In this document: positions 1-8,239 of the stretch, piece by piece | Layout of the letters: each line of letters opens with the position of its first letter | Position numbering within the stretch: position 1 is the stretch's first letter | DNA from: Pseudomonadota bacterium | GTDB lineage: Bacteria > Desulfobacterota > Binatia > Binatales > Binataceae | Assembly (NCBI GenBank): GCA_021324885.1 | Contig: JAJPIF010000024.1 | Span: 1-64,000, forward strand | Length of the DNA: 64,000 nt | Reading direction: 5' to 3' | Position numbers and translations under genes: made by a program | The notes under the pieces: generated by a model | Databases searched by the model: none | The model's input: the letters and a program-made list of their open reading frames with translations, nothing else | What the model was told of the DNA's origin: nothing

Positions 1-237
1 ACGAGCTGGTGGTGGGGTGCGATTTCGCCCAACTGGACGACGATTTACGATCCGAACGGGACGACGTTCCTGTCCTTCCCGAGCATCCAGTTGACGCCTC
101 CATGGACTAACAAGTACTTCATGAAGCTGGAGTGGGTCGACGTGCAGGGCACCAACAAGTACGGTCTGGACGGCGGCGTGTTCAAGGGCAAGGATCTGAT
201 CTTCGCCCAATTCCAGTACAACTTCTCGCTTATGTAA
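1..237 (+). CDS. C-terminal fragment of a probable outer-membrane beta-barrel protein
   Basis: An open frame runs from the window edge to TAA at 235-237 and gives the last 78 residues of a protein whose start lies outside the window. The fragment is rich in aromatic and alternating polar/hydrophobic residues and ends with strand-like segments (KDLIFAQFQYNFSLM), which fits the closing strands of an outer-membrane beta-barrel. DUF1302 barrels often accompany DUF1329 proteins, and three of those occur at 35620-40450, so DUF1302 is a possible identity. That is inference: no diagnostic motif is visible in so short a piece. A strong hairpin follows 22 nt after the stop, so the gene probably ends its transcript. 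Confidence 0.5.
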   Translation, partial: TSWWWGAISPNWTTIYDPNGTTFLSFPSIQLTPPWTNKYFMKLEWVDVQGTNKYGLDGGVFKGKDLIFAQFQYNFSLM

Positions 238-258
238 GCTGAAACGGGAAGCCCAACC

Positions 259-293
259 AAAACGGCCGGGCGGCGATGCCGCCCGGCCGTTTT
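259..293 (+). terminator. Rho-independent terminator (16-bp perfect stem)
   Basis: A perfect 16-bp inverted repeat (259-274 and 278-293) with a GAT loop is bounded by AAAA on the left and TTTT on the right. The A-tract/T-tract symmetry lets it terminate the upstream plus-strand gene and also the minus-strand lipoprotein gene that ends at 315. Confidence 0.9.
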
Positions 294-314
294 GCATTGA
301 GAGAGCTATCCGAC

Positions 315-602
315 CTATTTGACGGGCGTTGAGTTGGAGCCGTCGGCCGCCTCGGGCACGCAACCGCGCGCTTCATTGATGCTTGTGATGTACTGCGCGC
401 GGCAGCCCGGCGTCAGCACCACGCCGGGAATCCAGCTACAGGGCGGATTGGTGTGGGCAATAAACCGGCGATCCGAAGGGCATTTCCATCCGGCGATCGG
501 CGCTTTCGGATCGGGGACATAAACCATGCTCACAGGCGGAGCGCATCCCGCCAGCAACAATCCGCACGCTATTATAAAATGGGTTCTTCTTTTCCAACGC
601 AT
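315..602 (-). CDS. small secreted lipoprotein, function unknown
   Basis: A 95-residue protein begins with a positively charged stretch (MRWKRR), a hydrophobic core and a lipobox LLAGC whose Cys is residue 20, so it should be lipidated and anchored in the envelope. The mature part is about 75 residues, contains further cysteines (WKCPSD, PPCSWIPG, TPGCRAQ, ARGCVPE) and is Pro-rich. The even number of mature Cys residues suggests disulfides. It is divergent from the aldo/keto reductase with only 23 nt between starts, so the promoters must overlap or one gene lacks its own. I do not recognise the family. Confidence 0.65.
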   Translation of the reverse strand: MRWKRRTHFIIACGLLLAGCAPPVSMVYVPDPKAPIAGWKCPSDRRFIAHTNPPCSWIPGVVLTPGCRAQYITSINEARGCVPEAADGSNSTPVK

Positions 603-625
603 GACCGACTCTCAAGGAGTGCAAC

Positions 626-1636
626 ATGAAAACCAGGCAGATGGGACGCACCGGGCTCAAGGTTTCCGAGATATGTCTGGGCACGATGACTTTTGGATTG
701 CAATGCGACGAGGCCACCAGCGCCGCGATTATGGATACCGCCGTCGAGTGCGGCGTGGATTTCTTTGACACCTCGGACGCCTATCCAATCGGCGGGGATC
801 TCACCACGGTCGGGCGCACCGAGGAGATAATCGGGCGATGGCTCAAGGGGCGGCGCCAGCAGATTGTTCTGGCCACCAAATGCTTCGCAGCGACGGGAAA
901 GGGGCCCAATCAGGCGGGACTGTCGCGCAAGCATATCTTCGAAGCTGTGGAAGCGAGCCTGCGCCGCCTGCAGACCGATTACATTGACCTCTACCAGACG
1001 CATTTCCCTGATCCCGCCGTTCCCATTGACGAAACGATGCGGGCGCTGGACGATTTGGTGCATCAGGGCAAGGTCCGCTATCTGGGATGCTCGAATTATT
1101 CCGCGTGGATGCTGGCGAACGCGCTGTGGACCGCGGATAAGCATGATCTGGCGCGCTACGACTGCGTGCAGCCCCGCTACAATCTGCTGTTTCGCGAGAT
1201 CGAGCATGAACTATTGCCGCTGTGCCGTTTTCATGGCGTCGGCGTGATTGCGTACAATCCCTTGGCGGGCGGGTTTCTCAGCGGCAAATACAAGCCCGAT
1301 GCGCCGCCGCCCTCAAACGCGCGATTTGGCTTTCTCTCCGGACGCACCCGCAACATCTATCACGGCCGCTACTGGCATCAGGAGCAGTTCGCAGCGGTCG
1401 AGCGTCTTAAGGAATTCTTCGCGGCGCGCAACCGTTCGCTGGTCCAGGCTGCGATTGCGTGGGTGCTGGCCCAACCGGGAATCACGTCGGCGATCGTCGG
1501 CGCCAGTTCGGCCGCGCAATTGCGCCAATCGCTGCCGGCAGCGGAAATCACGCTCGACGCTGAAGAGATGGAAGCATGCAATGACGTGTGGTTCACGCTT
1601 CCACGTCTGCGCGATCCGTCGCTCGCCCTGCGGTAA
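626..1636 (+). CDS. aldo/keto reductase
   Basis: A 336-residue NADPH-dependent oxidoreductase of the TIM-barrel AKR superfamily, which reduces aldehydes and ketones in the cytoplasm. The N-terminus (MKTRQMGRTGLKVSEICLGT) is typical of the YajO/Tas-like branch. The catalytic tetrad can be placed at D48, Y53, K85 and H126 (FFDTSDAYP, LATKCF, LYQTHFPDP). The C-terminal NADPH-binding segment appears as AWVLAQPGITSAIVGAS. ATG at 626 has an AAGGAG Shine-Dalgarno 7 nt upstream. It faces away from the lipoprotein gene and no pathway partner is adjacent, so the substrate is unknown. Confidence 0.93.
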   Translation: MKTRQMGRTGLKVSEICLGTMTFGLQCDEATSAAIMDTAVECGVDFFDTSDAYPIGGDLTTVGRTEEIIGRWLKGRRQQIVLATKCFAATGKGPNQAGLSRKHIFEAVEASLRRLQTDYIDLYQTHFPDPAVPIDETMRALDDLVHQGKVRYLGCSNYSAWMLANALWTADKHDLARYDCVQPRYNLLFREIEHELLPLCRFHGVGVIAYNPLAGGFLSGKYKPDAPPPSNARFGFLSGRTRNIYHGRYWHQEQFAAVERLKEFFAARNRSLVQAAIAWVLAQPGITSAIVGASSAAQLRQSLPAAEITLDAEEMEACNDVWFTLPRLRDPSLALR

Positions 1637-1937
1637 GAGGGAAAAGGCGATTTTCCAAAGTCGCTAATTTTCCGTTCCCGACTTGTTCAGCCCGAGGATG
1701 CCTTTGAGTAATACGAGAGCCTCGGCAGTTCCTGCCTCCGCTACGCTCGCGTCGACGACGATTTTGGTCATCGCTCGTGGCGCCCCTCTCTCACCAAAAC
1801 CCCCGCAGGCGTATGCCTGCGGCCTCTGGCGGAGTGCCCTCAACTTTGCCGCCATTTCGTGAAAAATGGAAAGCCTGTAAACGCTTTTCCACCTGTGGCT
1901 AGTGGTATAACGTGCGTTTCAGAACGGAGGACGCCTA
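1637..1937. other. intergenic region with a hairpin; no convincing gene
   Basis: This stretch separates the reductase and the amidohydrolase. It holds a perfect 8-bp hairpin with a GTAT loop at 1803-1822 (arms CCGCAGGC and GCCTGCGG). Short ORFs exist on both strands (54 codons plus from 1698, 63 codons minus from 1855) but neither has a convincing ribosome site or recognisable sequence. The plus-strand gene that follows has a GGAGG at 1926-1930. The segment could be a dispersed repeat, which cannot be tested in one window. Confidence 0.4.
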
Positions 1938-3137
1938 ATGAAAAACGGGGAATTGGTGATCGATGCCGATGGTCACATTCTTGAGCCTCCTGACCTCTGG
2001 GAGCGCTATCTTGAACCGAAGTATCGCGACCGGGCGATGCGGCTTAAGCGCGATGCTGAAGGCTGGGAGTACCTGGAGATCGCCGGCAAGCCTTCAAAGT
2101 ATTGCGCCCGCGGCGCGCTCACGAGGCTGGGTTCGATGGGCCGCGAAATCGATCGGATGAAGGAGCGGCGCGAGCTGTGGAAGGCCGGCAAAATCGACAA
2201 ACCATTTATCGCGCTCAGCCCCGACGAGGGCTACATGAAAGACCTCGCTTTCGGCGCGATGGATCCGAAGGAACGGGTGCAGCGGTTGGATCAGGAAGGT
2301 CTCAGCAAGGCCGTGATCTATCCGACGATCGGGATAATGTGGGAGCCGGAGTGTCCCGATATCGAACTGACTTACGCCTACTGCCGGGCTTACAATCGAT
2401 GGATCGCCGACTTCTGCCGCGATTCGGGCGGCCGGCTCGTTCCCATCGCGCATATCTCGCTGGCCGACCCCGAATTGGCCGTCGCCGAGCTGCAGCGTGC
2501 GGTCAAGGACGGATGCAAGGGCGCGTTCTGCATCCCGTTCACGATTACGCGCAAACCGCACGGCCATCCCTTCCATGATCCGATTTTCGCCGCGCTTCAG
2601 GATCTCGATATACCGTTGGGCATCCATCCCAACGGCACCGAGCCTCCGGACCTGACCCTGCATCAGCGCTACGACGGGATGAGAGGCCCCGCGCGCGTGT
2701 GGTATTCGGACATGTTCGTCGGAGCGGGCACGCAGATGCCGTTCGACACCCTGTTCATGTATGGCGTGTTCGACAAATTTCCGAAGCTGAAAGTGGTGGT
2801 GCTGGAATCGGGCGCCGGATGGATCGGATGGTGGTTGGACCGCGCCGACGCGCTTTACAAGGGCACGATCCTGGGCAGCGCGCTGCCGCTGCGCGAACTG
2901 CCGTCGTTTTATTTCACTCGCCAGTGCTACATCTCGGCGGATCCCGACGAAAAGCGGCTGGCGTTGATCGCCGATTCCGTCGGCGCCGACAGGTTCTTCT
3001 GGGCCAGCGATTTCCCGCATGCCGACCATCCGGGCAACTACATGCAAGAGCTGGCGGAATTGGTCGAGCGGATGTCGCCGCAGGCGGCCCGCGGAATCCT
3101 GGGCGAAAACGTAGCCCGCGCGTACAACCTGATGTGA
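1938..3137 (+). CDS. amidohydrolase-2 family metal-dependent hydrolase
   Basis: A 399-residue protein of the amidohydrolase-2 (ACMSD-like) family, TIM-barrel enzymes that hydrolyse or decarboxylate ring-cleavage and related products. It opens with the metal-binding stretch VIDADGHILEPPDLW (the D-x-H type motif, H13). The barrel continues with PLGIHPNGTEP and VVVLESGAGW, and ends with the conserved WASDFPHADHPGNY and ILGENVARAYNL. A GGAGG lies 8 nt before the ATG. It is one of three family members in this window (also 18891 and 49303). The substrate cannot be told from sequence. A hairpin follows directly after the stop. Confidence 0.9.
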   Translation: MKNGELVIDADGHILEPPDLWERYLEPKYRDRAMRLKRDAEGWEYLEIAGKPSKYCARGALTRLGSMGREIDRMKERRELWKAGKIDKPFIALSPDEGYMKDLAFGAMDPKERVQRLDQEGLSKAVIYPTIGIMWEPECPDIELTYAYCRAYNRWIADFCRDSGGRLVPIAHISLADPELAVAELQRAVKDGCKGAFCIPFTITRKPHGHPFHDPIFAALQDLDIPLGIHPNGTEPPDLTLHQRYDGMRGPARVWYSDMFVGAGTQMPFDTLFMYGVFDKFPKLKVVVLESGAGWIGWWLDRADALYKGTILGSALPLRELPSFYFTRQCYISADPDEKRLALIADSVGADRFFWASDFPHADHPGNYMQELAELVERMSPQAARGILGENVARAYNLM

Positions 3138-3143
3138 TGTTTC

Positions 3144-3174
3144 GGCGGGACCGGCGTCTGTGCGGGGTCCCGCC
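3144..3174. terminator. bidirectional terminator hairpin
   Basis: A perfect 9-bp inverted repeat (GGCGGGACC at 3144-3152, GGTCCCGCC at 3166-3174) fills the 39-nt gap between the convergent amidohydrolase and nuoG genes. There is no clear U-run, so termination strength is uncertain. Confidence 0.65.
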
Positions 3175-3176
3175 TG

Positions 3177-4760
3177 CTACACGTTCAGCTTCAGACCGTT
3201 GTGGCCCAGCTTTTCGTACTCCAGGCCGGCGAAGGCGGCCTCGCGCGCTGCCATTTCAGCAAAGATTCGATCGGCCGCTTGCGGCCGCTCGACGCCGTCC
3301 AGCAGCATGCTCAAATCGGTGATGGCCTCGATGGCGGATTTCGCTTCGCCCGGCGGATCGAAAGCTCGATGCAGCCGCTGCACCACGCCCTGGAAGTTGG
3401 TGAACGTCCCTTCAATTTCGGGATATGCGGCGATAGGAATCACCTGGTTGGCCATCTGCGCAGTTTCATTGACGTCGGTGTCGAACACCAGCAGGTAATC
3501 CAGCGGGCCGAATCTTTTAATGAACTCTGCCTCGCCCAGGGCCGTGCACGCGTCGGCGCGCAGCGCGATCAGCATCTTGAGCCGTCCCGAGGAAACCTCC
3601 TGCGCCAGCGTATCGAGCCCGTCGAGCGCGATCCCCTGAGCGCTGAGGCCGCGCGTGTTGGGGTTCTTATTGGCGCGGATCAACAGATCGTCGTCGCCGC
3701 TTGATCCCGGCGGCGAGTAGCTCATGCCGCCGATCACGTCGGAGCCGATGACGTCATTCATGAAACTCTTGAGCGCGAAGATCTCCTCATTGGTGGCTTG
3801 CGCTCCGACCAGTGCCCCGATCGCGCGGGCGCCGTTGGCTTCGCCGCATTTGCGGATAGCGCCGGCGGCGCGTCTGAGTCCCGCGCTGAAAGTTTCCGGC
3901 ACCAAACGGCCGTCGGACTGATACAGAGCCCGCGTGATGCGGCGTTCGGTTTGAAGGTTGGTGAAACTGTGCCGGCCTTCATCGCACATCCAGTAGCCGT
4001 TGACCAGCGGATTGTGGCGGGGCTTGTAGCGGTAAATCCGCCCATGATTCTCGTAGATATCGATCGCGCATCCGCGCTCGCATCCGGCGCACACCGAGGG
4101 TGTGCGATGCATGTACCAGACACGCATGCGGAAGCGGAAGTCCTTCTCGGTCAGCGCGCCGACGGGGCAGATATCGATAATGTTGCCGGCGTATTTGTTG
4201 TTCAGCTTGCGGCCCGGGTAGGTGTCGATCCGGTTGTGGTCGCCGCGCTCGAAGATCGCCAGTTCGCTGGTATGCGTTACCTCGTCCAGGAAGCGCGTGC
4301 AGCGCGCGCACAGGATACATCGCTCCTGGTCCAGCATCACGTCGCTTCCGATATCGATCGCCTTGCCCTTCTTGTTCTTCTTGCCCAAGGGAAAGCGCGA
4401 GGGCTGGCGGTCGTAGTCCATGTAATAGTCCTGGAGCTTGCACTCGCCCGCCTGGTCGCATACCGGGCAATCGATCGGATGGTTGATCAGCAGGAACTCG
4501 AGCACCGCCTGCTGCGCGGCCCTGGCGCGCTCGCTGTTGGTATGGACCACCATCCCGTCGCTAACCTGCGTATTGCAGGCGATTTGGAGCTTGGGTGCTT
4601 TTTCCACTTCGACCAGACACATTCGGCAGTTGCCGACCACGGTCAGGGCCGGATGGTAGCAGTAGTGCGGGATTTCCATCCCGAGCATCTCGGCGGCCTG
4701 GATCAGGTTGATCCCGGCGGGCGCGTCAAGTTCCTTACCGTTGATGGTTACCTTGGGCAT
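3177..4760 (-). CDS. nuoG: NADH-quinone oxidoreductase subunit G (NuoG)
   Basis: Peripheral-arm iron-sulfur subunit of respiratory complex I, carrying electrons from NuoF toward NuoB. Cluster ligands are readable: 2Fe-2S at C34, C45, C48, C62; the His-Cys N5 cluster at H94, C98, C101, C107; the N4-type cluster at C148, C151, C154, C198. There is also a C224-C227-C231-C259 set matching the optional N7 cluster. The remaining ~260 residues are a shortened molybdopterin-oxidoreductase-like domain, so at 527 residues the protein is much shorter than E. coli NuoG (about 900). It is last in the nuoB-nuoF-nuoG run, 21 nt after nuoF, and is the likely cotranscript end. Confidence 0.95.
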   Translation of the reverse strand: MPKVTINGKELDAPAGINLIQAAEMLGMEIPHYCYHPALTVVGNCRMCLVEVEKAPKLQIACNTQVSDGMVVHTNSERARAAQQAVLEFLLINHPIDCPVCDQAGECKLQDYYMDYDRQPSRFPLGKKNKKGKAIDIGSDVMLDQERCILCARCTRFLDEVTHTSELAIFERGDHNRIDTYPGRKLNNKYAGNIIDICPVGALTEKDFRFRMRVWYMHRTPSVCAGCERGCAIDIYENHGRIYRYKPRHNPLVNGYWMCDEGRHSFTNLQTERRITRALYQSDGRLVPETFSAGLRRAAGAIRKCGEANGARAIGALVGAQATNEEIFALKSFMNDVIGSDVIGGMSYSPPGSSGDDDLLIRANKNPNTRGLSAQGIALDGLDTLAQEVSSGRLKMLIALRADACTALGEAEFIKRFGPLDYLLVFDTDVNETAQMANQVIPIAAYPEIEGTFTNFQGVVQRLHRAFDPPGEAKSAIEAITDLSMLLDGVERPQAADRIFAEMAAREAAFAGLEYEKLGHNGLKLNV

Positions 4761-4781
4761 CTGGTGGGCTCGCTGAAATTT

Positions 4782-6080
4782 TCAAGAGGCGGCGCGTAGC
4801 GACTGCGCGCCGTTGGCGCGAAATGGGCAGCGCTTTTGCTTTACGTGTTCGATGAACTCGTCCTTGTACTTGGGCACGAAGCTCTTGACCGGCATCGACA
4901 AACTGTCGGCCAGCACGCATATCGTGTTGCCTTCCATGTTGGTCGCGACACTGATCAGATAATCGAGATCCTGCATGGTGCCGCAACCGGCCTCCAGATC
5001 GATCAGCATCTTCTCGATCCAGCCCGTACCCTCGCGGCACGGCGTGCACTGCCCGCATGACTCGTGATGGTAAAAGTGGGCGATCGTGCGCAGCGCCCGC
5101 ACCATGCAGGTGTCCTCGTTCATTACCATCACGCCCGCCGTGCCCATCAGCGATCCCGCGGCGCGAACCGAGTCGAAGTCCATGTTGACCTTGACCGCTT
5201 CCTCGGCGGTGAAAATGGGAAACGACGAGCCGCCGGGGATTACGCCTTTGAGCTTGCGGCCGCCCAGGATTCCGCCGCCGACCTCGTAAATGAGGTCCTT
5301 CAGCGGAAAGCCCATCGGCAATTCGTACAGGCCCGGTCTGTTGATATGGCCGGACAGACAGAAGAGCTTGGGGCCGGGGCTTTTCTCCGGACCGATCGAT
5401 TTGTACCAGTCGGCGCCGCGGTTGATGATCCACGGCACGTTGCTCAGCGTCTCGACGTTGTTGACCACGGTGGGGCATCCGAACGCGCCCTGAATAGCGG
5501 GGAAGGGCGGGCGATTGCGGGGATAGGCGCGCTTGCCCTCCAGCGATTCCAGAAGTCCGGTCTCCTCGCCGCAGATGTAAGCGCCGGCTCCGCGATGTGT
5601 ATAAATCTCGACGCTGAAACCGGACCCCATCACGTCGGGTCCGATGATTCCCTTGGCGCGCGCCTGCGCCAGCGCAGCGTCGAAGATTTGCTTTTGAATC
5701 GCGAATTCGCCCCGCATGTAGACGTAGCAGACGTGCGCGCCCACCGCGCGGCAGGTGATCAGGATGCCTTCGATGATGCCGTGCGGATCGTTTTCCAGTT
5801 GATAGCGGTTGGCGAAGGTCCCCGGTTCGCTCTCGTCGGCGTTGCAGCACACGTACACCGGCTTAGGCGAGTTCTTGGGGATGAAGCTCCACTTCATGCC
5901 GGTGGGAAAGGCGGCGCCGCCCCGCCCGCGCAGGTTGGAGTTCTTAACTTCGTCAATAATCTCCTCCGGCTTCATGTCGAAGAATGCCTTGCGCGCGGCC
6001 TTGTAGCCGTCGTGCGCCAGGTAAACGTCGATATCCCGCAGGTTGGGGATATCCAGCCAACGGGTCAGAATTCTTTCCAT
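4782..6080 (-). CDS. nuoF: NADH-quinone oxidoreductase subunit F (NuoF)
   Basis: A 432-residue flavoprotein subunit of complex I that binds NADH and FMN and passes electrons to its 4Fe-4S cluster N3. The nucleotide motif GRGGAAFPTGMKW is at about residues 52-64, the ICGEETGLLESLEG stretch near residue 170, and the cluster motif ESCGQCTPCREG near residue 345. The length is normal for the family. It sits 24 nt downstream of nuoB and 21 nt upstream of nuoG. NuoE, the usual partner encoded just before NuoF, is missing here and must be encoded elsewhere if the module is complete. Confidence 0.96.
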   Translation of the reverse strand: MERILTRWLDIPNLRDIDVYLAHDGYKAARKAFFDMKPEEIIDEVKNSNLRGRGGAAFPTGMKWSFIPKNSPKPVYVCCNADESEPGTFANRYQLENDPHGIIEGILITCRAVGAHVCYVYMRGEFAIQKQIFDAALAQARAKGIIGPDVMGSGFSVEIYTHRGAGAYICGEETGLLESLEGKRAYPRNRPPFPAIQGAFGCPTVVNNVETLSNVPWIINRGADWYKSIGPEKSPGPKLFCLSGHINRPGLYELPMGFPLKDLIYEVGGGILGGRKLKGVIPGGSSFPIFTAEEAVKVNMDFDSVRAAGSLMGTAGVMVMNEDTCMVRALRTIAHFYHHESCGQCTPCREGTGWIEKMLIDLEAGCGTMQDLDYLISVATNMEGNTICVLADSLSMPVKSFVPKYKDEFIEHVKQKRCPFRANGAQSLRAAS

Positions 6081-6104
6081 TTTACTTCAAATAAACGCCC
6101 GGAA

Positions 6105-6644
6105 TCAGGAAACCACGACGGTTTCGTCGCGCCGATCGATCAGCTTCTGCTTCTGGCTCTGGATTTTGCGCTGCAAGGCCATCAGGCCGTCGAGCACGCC
6201 TTCCGGACGCGGCGGGCATCCGGGTACGTAAACGTCGACCGGGATAATCCGGTCGATGCCGGGAAGCGTCGAGTAATTGTCGTAAAAACCGCCGGTGGAA
6301 GCGCACGCGCCGAAGGCCATCACCCATTTCGGCTCGGCCATCTGATCGTAAACCCGGCGCAGAATCGGTCCCTGACGCACGGTCACCGTGCCCACGACCA
6401 TTAGCAGGTCGGCCTGACGCGGCGTAAACCGTGGCAGTAGCGCGCCAAAACGATCGATGTCGTACGGCGTCGTCGACAGGACCATGTATTCCATCGCGCA
6501 GCACGCGGTCGCGAACGGATAGGGGAAAATCGAAAATTTGCGGGCCCATCCCACCGCCTTGTCCAAACGGGTCAGGATAGCAGTGTCGGCCAGCATCGCC
6601 TCGTCACCTTTGCCAACGCCTGAAATCTGTTTGATGTTTGCCAT
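6105..6644 (-). CDS. nuoB: NADH-quinone oxidoreductase subunit B (NuoB)
   Basis: A 179-residue subunit that holds cluster N2, the last iron-sulfur centre before quinone. The four ligands are C48, C49, C114 and C143 (ATACCAMEY, GACASTGG, VPGCPPRP), with the same spacing as E. coli NuoB. The frame is open to a TTG at 6689, but that codon abuts a 22-bp palindrome, so I chose ATG at 6644 (MANIKQ). The ribosome site there is weak. It heads a nuoB-nuoF-nuoG run on the minus strand; nuoA, C, D and E are not in the window. Confidence 0.93.
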   Translation of the reverse strand: MANIKQISGVGKGDEAMLADTAILTRLDKAVGWARKFSIFPYPFATACCAMEYMVLSTTPYDIDRFGALLPRFTPRQADLLMVVGTVTVRQGPILRRVYDQMAEPKWVMAFGACASTGGFYDNYSTLPGIDRIIPVDVYVPGCPPRPEGVLDGLMALQRKIQSQKQKLIDRRDETVVVS

Positions 6645-6689
6645 TGTGGCCTTTTTGCCCTTGTTCACCCCTGTCGTTAAAGCTATCAA

Positions 6690-6742
6690 GCCGCCGCCAA
6701 GCGGGTCAATTACCGTTGGGAATTGACCCGCTTGGCGGCGGC
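6690..6742. repeat. 22-bp perfect inverted repeat, likely terminator or recognition site
   Basis: Arms at 6690-6711 and 6721-6742 are exact reverse complements over 22 nt, with a 9-nt spacer. The element lies 4 nt beyond the stop of the FmdB-like gene and before nuoB, both on the minus strand. No T-run follows on the minus strand. It could terminate the upstream transcript, protect an mRNA end or be a protein-binding palindrome. Confidence 0.8.
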
Positions 6743-6746
6743 GCGT

Positions 6747-7283
6747 TCAGTGAGAGTTCGCCGGCGCGGGCACAGCCTGTCCTGTTTTGCTGCTCGCGGC
6801 TCCGGTGCTTTTGGCGCCGTGATCGTGCGGGTGATCGCGGCCTGTTCCTGAATGCACGTGCTCCTGCGTGCCCCCGGCCTGATGGCGCTTGTGGAAATGG
6901 GCATGGGGAGCGGGAGCAGGGGGCGGGGGCGGCGGCAGCCCGCGCTTCTTGCGCAGCTCCTCGGCCTGTCCCTTGCGGTCGTCGTACTCGGCGCCGCGTC
7001 CTTGCGCGTAAGCCACCGCGCGTTCGGCGGTCGGCTTGTCCATGTGGCACAAAAGCGGGATATGCGGATAGCGCAGGCAAATCGGCGCCTGGGGAGCTTT
7101 CGGTGATTTGGCCGTCACGGCTGTCTGCGGCGAGGCGCCCGACGCGATCGCAAAGGTGGAAATCACCCGCGGACTCATTCGTCCGCAATTGGGACAGGCG
7201 CGCTCGAGTTGCCCATCGCTTAACGCCGCGAGTTCCTCGAATCTGATATCGCAGGCCAGGCATTCCCATTCGTAAAGCGGCAT
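6747..7283 (-). CDS. FmdB-type zinc-ribbon protein with His-rich C-terminal tail
   Basis: A 178-residue protein starting MPLYEWECLACDIRFEEL, the hallmark of the FmdB/CxxC_CxxC_SSSS family. The zinc ribbon uses C8, C11, C30 and C33. Most family members stop near residue 80-110; here the chain goes on through a proline run (GLPPPPPPAP) into a tail with many His residues (HAHFHKRHQ, HDHG) over residues 125-165. Such a tail may bind Ni, Cu or Zn. The role of the family is poorly known; FmdB was named from a putative regulator of amidases. It is 15 nt downstream of the MBL hydrolase gene, probably in one transcript. Confidence 0.8.
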   Translation of the reverse strand: MPLYEWECLACDIRFEELAALSDGQLERACPNCGRMSPRVISTFAIASGASPQTAVTAKSPKAPQAPICLRYPHIPLLCHMDKPTAERAVAYAQGRGAEYDDRKGQAEELRKKRGLPPPPPPAPAPHAHFHKRHQAGGTQEHVHSGTGRDHPHDHGAKSTGAASSKTGQAVPAPANSH

Positions 7284-7298
7284 GATTGCACCCGGCGA

Positions 7299-8084
7299 TT
7301 ATTCTATAGGAGTGGGCGCATGGGGAAACTCCGCCCAATCCTCGGGGTCGTGGCTGATCAGCAGGGTCGCTTCCTGAAAATCTCGAATCGCCTTGAGCCG
7401 ACGCATCGAGAGCACCGCGGCCGCCGGGTCGACGTCGCCCGGCATCGTGATCTCGCCCTCCAAGGCGGCGCGCAGATGGGTGGTGTCGCCGGTCAGCACC
7501 ACCTTGCGATTGGGCAGGCGCACGAACAAAGAGCATTCGCCGGGCGTGTGACCCGGCGTCTTGAGCATCTGGATCGCGCCGTCGCCGAACAGATCGAAGT
7601 CGCCGTTGATTTCGAGCCAGTTGAAGTTGCGGATCGGCACCAGATCGTTGATGTTCAGGATCAGGCGATGCTCGGGGATTGGCCACCACGCATAGCGCAG
7701 TTCGTCGGCCATGACGAGGAACCGCGCGTGCGGGAACAGGTACAGCCCGCCGGCGTGATCGAAATGCAGATGCGAGGCGACCACGTACTTGACGTCGCCA
7801 GGCTTGTAGCCCAAGGCGCGGATTTGCGCGTCCACCACCAGTTCCCTGCTGAAGCGGAGCCGGATCGCGCCGGCGAACGTGCCGAGGTATTCGTTGATAT
7901 CGTCGATCATCCGCGGCGAGCATCCGGTGTCGAACAGTACCAATCCTCTGGGATGCTCGATCAGATAACACGGCACCGGCATCGCGTAGGGTTCGAGCGA
8001 ACCGCCATGCATGATCGCCGCCGCGTTGGCGATAAACTCGGCGCCGGGCAGCGCCCACATCCGCTTCGCTTTGCCTTCCGCCAT
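7299..8084 (-). CDS. MBL-fold metallohydrolase, AHL-lactonase-like
   Basis: A 261-residue metallo-beta-lactamase-fold hydrolase with the zinc motif HLHFDHAGG (H105, H107, D109, H110), a later TPGHTPGECS His and GDTTHLRA Asp, and a final HDPEDW. The layout resembles N-acyl homoserine lactonases of the AiiA/AttM group, which open lactone rings, but many relatives act on other esters. It lacks a signal peptide, so it is cytoplasmic. It is followed at 15 nt by the FmdB-like gene and is divergent from the SDR gene at 8240. The substrate is inferred only. Confidence 0.88.
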   Translation of the reverse strand: MAEGKAKRMWALPGAEFIANAAAIMHGGSLEPYAMPVPCYLIEHPRGLVLFDTGCSPRMIDDINEYLGTFAGAIRLRFSRELVVDAQIRALGYKPGDVKYVVASHLHFDHAGGLYLFPHARFLVMADELRYAWWPIPEHRLILNINDLVPIRNFNWLEINGDFDLFGDGAIQMLKTPGHTPGECSLFVRLPNRKVVLTGDTTHLRAALEGEITMPGDVDPAAAVLSMRRLKAIRDFQEATLLISHDPEDWAEFPHAPTPIE

Positions 8085-8239
8085 TGATTTCTCCAGCCCC
8101 GGTCCGGCCGCCGTTTTTCCTGCGCGCTTATTGCGTAACGCACAAGCGGGTAGCTTTGCAACCGCGCGTCGTTTGACGCGCGCGCCGGGAGTTCGATTAG
8201 ATTGAGCGCGCGTTCAGAGAAATCAGGAGGAGAAGACAA

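Noticed and set aside
1664-1855. possible PIN-domain toxin remnant (MTKIVVDASV) on the minus strand
   Set aside because: Only one short stretch recalls a PIN start; the rest has no acidic residues or fold of the family.
1698-1865. 54-codon plus-strand ORF in the 1637-1937 gap
   Set aside because: There is no ribosome site and no family likeness; the same bases are also open on the minus strand, so coding is not supported.
5064-6404. 446-codon plus-strand frame
   Set aside because: It is antisense to nuoF and nuoB and reflects high GC codon bias in the complementary frame.
6706-8058. 450-codon minus-strand frame across the FmdB-like and MBL genes
   Set aside because: The two real genes are in other frames with conserved motifs; this frame has none.
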